Origin: Strix aluco
Lineage: Eukaryota > Chordata > Aves > Strigiformes > Strigidae
NCBI RefSeq assembly: GCF_031877795.1
Contig: NC_133935.1
Coordinates: 74,728,303-74,792,302 of the forward strand
Reading direction: 5' to 3'
Length of the DNA: 64,000 nucleotides
Part shown: positions 59,101-64,000 of the stretch, in pieces
Layout of the letters: each line of letters begins with the position of its first letter
How positions within the stretch are numbered: the first letter of the stretch is position 1
Program-made: the position numbers and the translations under genes
Notes under the pieces: generated by a model
The model's input: the letters and a program-made list of their open reading frames with translations, nothing else
Databases searched by the model: none
Told to the model about the DNA's origin: nothing

Positions 59101-62100
59101 ATGTAGCAATTTACCTGTAAGATTTCTTTGTCCCTTTTGTGTTAGAAGTATGCTTTATATTTTGCTTTTTCAGATGAGATTTAGGTATTTAAACTGTCCT
59201 TTTTTTGTAAATTGACAACTGTCATGAAACTCTGATTGCAAGACTGGAAAGATGTGTGGTTTTGTTACATTCTTAATTTGATGAAGTGTTTGCTTTTATT
59301 AATGGCATAGCCTTTCTGGACACCAGACCCACATCACAATTGTAGTACTCACTCTGTTAGTGCATGATGTTAGATCTCCTTGATGAAGCAACTTTTGATA
59401 AAGAGGAATACTGTCAACTTACTGTTTTTTCAAATGGAAAACACTGTAATTGCTTCTACAAGCTCAGATTGTGTTAATATTTGAAAATACTAAGTTTTCC
59501 ATTCTACACTTGACAACTCTTGGCAGAATAAAATTCATTTTTGCTAGATCAGCTGTTCCTGTATTGTGTTCCAGCTTTCCTTGCTGTTGCGGGGACTGCT
59601 CATAGAAACATCTTACATCTGACCTGACTAGAGTGTTTAACACTAACAGAATACTCTCCATTGAAAAGTGAGCAGGTAGGTGAGGTTTCCAGAGAAAAAG
59701 GTCTGGTTAAAAATGTGTGTTGTGCTACACTATTCCCTAAGAGGCCTTATTATGAAGCAGAACAAAGATGAGTGGGAGCTGTTTTTATTTTAGTGTGTGA
59801 AAAATACAGAACATGCTCTTGCACTGGTTATATGTACATAAGTAGATTTTTTTTTTGTTATTAGTCTTTTTGAAAACAAGCAAAATGCTGGAAAAATACA
59901 AGTTCCTGCTGATTCTGCTTTTTCTTCTCTAAACCTACTTTTCTTTGCTTCCCCTTTACTGTGAAAGTTCAGAAGTATTGTGCTTGTCTTTTTTTTTCTG
60001 GTTAATGAGGTGGTGTCAGTGCTAAAATTTTACTTGAAATAATTGATAAAGTTTGTAGGAAATGCAGCTTAATTCAGTCTGGCCATGGGAGTTGTCATCC
60101 CCAGAATGGTCCTGCTATAATTTCTTGCAAGGGGGAGTATTTACTTTTACAAAAAAATGGAACTAGATGGAAAAGGTCTTAAACTTTTTTCTCTTTTTTT
60201 CTTTTTTTTCCTTCATAAAAACTATTAAGATTTATGGTATATCTCTCTACCTAGTCCATCAGAAGACCTTTGTTTCATAGCCTCCCAATGACAGGGATGA
60301 TCAAATATGAACTGTAGACTCTGGAGTTATACTCATTACTGGGCCAAATAAACTTCCCCTTCTCTTTCAGTGTGAGTGAAAATACATAGACACATCTTGC
60401 CAGTACAGAATATTTGTTAGTCTTATATAATGTCATATACAACATTCATATATAATTTGTATATCCCCTGCAGGTTTACTGTCCAAACGGGTTTGTAATG
60501 CAACCTTTTGATCCTGTGACTTCATGGTTGCCCGTACCTAAAAGATTTTTTAAATTGTTAGAACAGTTTTCATAGTGGTTGGCAAATTTGTAGCTGCGTT
60601 TTTTGCATAAGTTTATACTATTACTCTTGTATTTGATCCTAATGCCTATATTTTTTATAAGTGTTTTATGCATCAGACAAGCTTTATTTTGCTGGATCTG
60701 TCTATTGATTAGAAAGCACAGTAATCTATTGATCAGTACTCTGTTGATTTTCAGTAGGTTTGGGAAGATGATAAGAGGTAATAAATAACTCTTATTTTCT
60801 CCTTTTCTGTTACTGGTTACTGGGCTAATCTGTCAGAAATTCATGAGCTGAAATGGGAACTTAATGTGATGCACAGCATGGTGACATAGGTTAGCACTTT
60901 AGCACTGACTATGGCAGCTTGAGAGAGCCTGATGTTAAGGAAAGGAGAAAACATTACTTACTTTTAACTAAATAGCTGACTTTTTTTTTTTAAAGTCTCA
61001 GCATTGTGAATAAAAGTATTCTTAGTTCAAGTAGTACTTTCTAATTGTGAAGAAACTAATATGCTTGTTTCCTTCAAGTTTAAGTCAATACAGAGAAGAT
61101 CTTTTAGAAAAACTAATTATATTTGAGCTATGTTATGTTGTTTTACCTAGTTTGATCTTATTTTCATTTATTAGGGTATACTATTAATACAGCTTTACAG
61201 TCTTTTGGGAGGCTTTCTTAATCCTATTCTATTTGAATTCTTTCTTTTCAGTAATTTAAGGTAGAAAACTTACTTTATTTCTGTGGAGAGCTTCTGGTAA
61301 TAGTGCCTGGCTTGGCACTTAATCCGTGTCTTAAAAACACTTAATGTATTTAAGACAAATTGTTGTGAATTACTGAAAACCAGTTTTATGAAAGAAGTTT
61401 TGGCTATGACAAGGGAAAGGCTATTGAGAAGTGAGTGAGGACTTCAGATGAGATTGACTTTATCAGGAAGGTAAAGGGAATTCTTAAATTTGTTCTGTCT
61501 TATCTAGAAAAATTGACTAATTTCAAAACTTCATTGCTATTTAATCTTAGTTTTTTATTTCAGTAGCATCTCCCTAAGAATTTTCAGACTCGTATAAACT
61601 GATAAGTAGCTATATGTTAAGGCTTTCTAAAATTGATTTACCATAAATTTGTACTTTTCAAATATAATCAAATAAAAAATGTGATTTTTGAGGTAGGTAT
61701 GCAAGTTTGCTACAGTAGTGATGAAGAGTTTTACATACTCAGTGAATCTGTTAACTTTCACAAACAATTCTTGTGGCCCTGTGAACTTAATGTTATATAT
61801 TCCTTTGTGCCCTTCACATGTCTTAGATTGCATGGTATATAACATAGGGAACATGTTGTATCAACCAACAGTTTCTTTAACTTCTGTTTTCTTGGTGCAT
61901 TATTTGTAAACAGTATTTGAAGCTTCAAATTTTAACTTATCTATGAAAATGTGTTAGTGTATGAAAGAAGTAAATATGAATACATGAAAGATGAAACAGT
62001 GTTTCCCTCCTTCCAAACTCTGTCCCTTCCATCCCTTTCTTTACATACTTATTTAGAAATTGGTTTCATGTGCTTAATGGAAGGAACATCGTTTAATACT

Positions 62101-64000
62101 CCAGGAACAAATTCACACTGTGTTTACATCAAGCAGTTGCAGCTGAAGCTTGTTAGTGATTGCCTCCCAGATTAAAAAAAAATTCTTCACTGTGGTACAT
62201 GAACTCCTATTGTTTGGAGATAAATAATCGGCTCATCCCCTCTTTAGGGAAGAACAAAGAACATAATAGTACATCTGGTTCATCTGTTAAGACAGCAAAG
62301 ATTAATTAAGCAAGTGCTGCACAACCTCTCTTGATAACATATATATCTAAAAACAGCCTGTATATGATGTGTTTTTTAATCACTTTGCTTTAACCGTTTA
62401 GTGTACACACATAATCTGTTCCAGAATCACCAGCCATTCATGGAAATAAGTTAGGGCACAATACTAAAATAAGGCAAATTGGAGAATTAGCGTAGAGTTT
62501 GTTAATTCTCTTGCAAATCTCTTGATTTAAGATGATATGCCTAGGAAGGTATAAGACTAGAAAGAACCTGTTTTGAGCCCCCAGGTGACATCATTAACGC
62601 TCTTCGTAAAGTTTATCTTGTGTCTTTGTAAAAATAACTTTGCTGGTTTCTCTGACAGTTTGGATCACAACCTGTCTAGGGGAATGAACCATCTCTTTAT
62701 GGAGCATTTGTATAGAACCTGGTTCAGTGAAATACAATTTCAAAACTAGAACTAGCCCTTGTGGTCAAATTAGCTACAGTGAGTGTCTCTGTTATTTCAG
62801 TTACCAGGTGGGAAGAACTAATGTCTAATTCCAGCTTTAAGACTACTCAAGGCCAATTTTACCTGCTTTACTTTTTGCTGCCATTGTCTTTTAGCCTAAA
62901 TAGCTTTACTTGCTCCTTGGTGTTTACTTCAGCAGAGTTGTAAGGACACAGATATCCTGTAAAGATCTTAATTTTGCAAGCCTTCACTTATTAAGTATGT
63001 CTTTTACTTCCCTGCACATACATTAATGTATATAATCGCATCATCAGTAACAGCATAAAAGATGTTTCAGAGTCACTGTTTGAAGAGTTGGCTATAACTT
63101 TATGGGTTTTTTTACTGATGTGCTCCTTGGACTAGTTCTGATATGGTCCCTGTCCTCCTCTCCCTGCGTAATGTGCTCTTGCATCTCCCTGTCTAGTTAT
63201 GTTCTCTTTAGGTACTTACACTCCACCTGCCACTTCCATACAGATGATTTTGCTGTATTACATGTGAAATAAATTTGCAGCATTGTATCTTCACCAGGGA
63301 CCCCTTCCAGTTTTTATGAGGTTTGAAAGTATCAAGCCTGTGTACATATACACTGTTAGAGCACAAGGTAGCAAAATGGTACATTAAAGAACATGTTGGA
63401 TCACTTGGGTGAATACTTGCACTGTTTCTGCTGTGCCAGCTGCCGTCAATTCTAGCTACTGACTTTCTACTTGACATCCCTCCTCCCCCAAAGACCCTCT
63501 GCTGCTTTCTGTGTTCATTTGATAGGGGATAGTGGGGCTTGCCACAGTATCTTGGACAAAAGAAGCAGCTGCATTACAGTTAATTTGAAAGAGGATTTCA
63601 AAATATGAAGCCTGTTGACAAAAGAATGCTTCTTGATAGATAAGGAATAGTTAAGAATTGACATAATCTCTCTTCTCCATCTATGGAAATGAAAGGAAAA
63701 TATTTCAGGGGAGCAGTGTGGAAAATTGATAGCAGGGTATGAGTAAATCTCCCTTATGAAAAGTTTATATTCTTAGTAAACATTGCAAATACTGCTTATT
63801 TAAAATATGGAGAGTGACAGAATAAGCTGAAACAAATCTTACAGTAGCTCAGACTTGGAAAAGCTTGATTCAGAAAAGTATGTTTTTAGAAAAAAATCCC
63901 TGTGATTTGGCTAATCAACAGGTGAATCTGCCATGAAATTGATTATTATTATTTTAAAGGCTGAAAATGGTGCTGAATATCTGAAGCTGCATTAGGTGCT

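Larger units (their letters stand above)
51200..64000 (+). other. ORC5 intron 13 (incomplete; rest of window)
   Basis: At least 12.8 kb. I looked for the remaining ORC5 coding sequence (a VGHDDQLDGP-like stretch and a FIRAIAR-like stretch) in + strand frames and did not see it. The region holds a CR1 (52693-54635), two CTCF-like motifs and very AT-rich DNA at 55790-56110. From 56110 to 64000 I see only AT-rich DNA with short chance frames and A/T tracts. Confidence 0.6.

Noticed and set aside
1..64000. CRISPR arrays, tRNA or rRNA genes, bacterial operons, intact viral genes
   Set aside because: None seen. The spliced gene, CR1 elements and solo LTRs show vertebrate nuclear DNA.

Overview
This window is nuclear DNA from a bird. 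The evidence is several CR1 LINE copies with avian-type 3' ends, LTR elements that look like avian endogenous retrovirus LTRs, and a vertebrate single-copy gene with introns of a few kb. I cannot name the species. No bacterial, organellar or intact viral gene is present.

The only protein-coding gene I can support is ORC5 (origin recognition complex subunit 5), on the + strand. A CpG-rich promoter with two NRF1-type sites and GC boxes lies at about 20.16-20.76 kb. It is followed by a probable untranslated first exon ending at 20399 and twelve coding exons from 23779 to 51199. The coding exons join without a frame break into 395 residues with a Walker A motif (residues 50-57) and a Walker B-like strand (about 133-140). 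The last roughly 50 residues expected from mammalian ORC5 are not found up to 64000, so the final intron is at least 12.8 kb and the gene is cut by the window edge.

Layout. 1-20 kb is intergenic DNA upstream of ORC5. It holds three LTR-like elements (about 736-1428 +, 13.6-14.44 kb +, 19.09-20.03 kb -), a short piece of a fourth at 2861-2885, and a perfect 37-bp tandem duplication at 17.77 kb. 20.1-20.8 kb is the promoter CpG island. 20.4-51.2 kb is ORC5 exons and introns, with CR1 pieces in introns 1, 7 and 12; the intron 7 CR1 is split by a solo LTR with a 5-bp target duplication. 51.2-64 kb is the unfinished last intron. It contains a 1.9-kb CR1 whose reverse transcriptase is broken by frameshifts and lost catalytic residues, two same-orientation CTCF-like motifs about 4 kb apart on either side of that CR1, and very AT-rich DNA.

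I did not find an undescribed multi-gene system. The points most worth checking are the N-terminal extension and non-coding first exon of this ORC5, the LTR ending just upstream of the promoter, the nested LTR-in-CR1, and the paired CTCF-like motifs.
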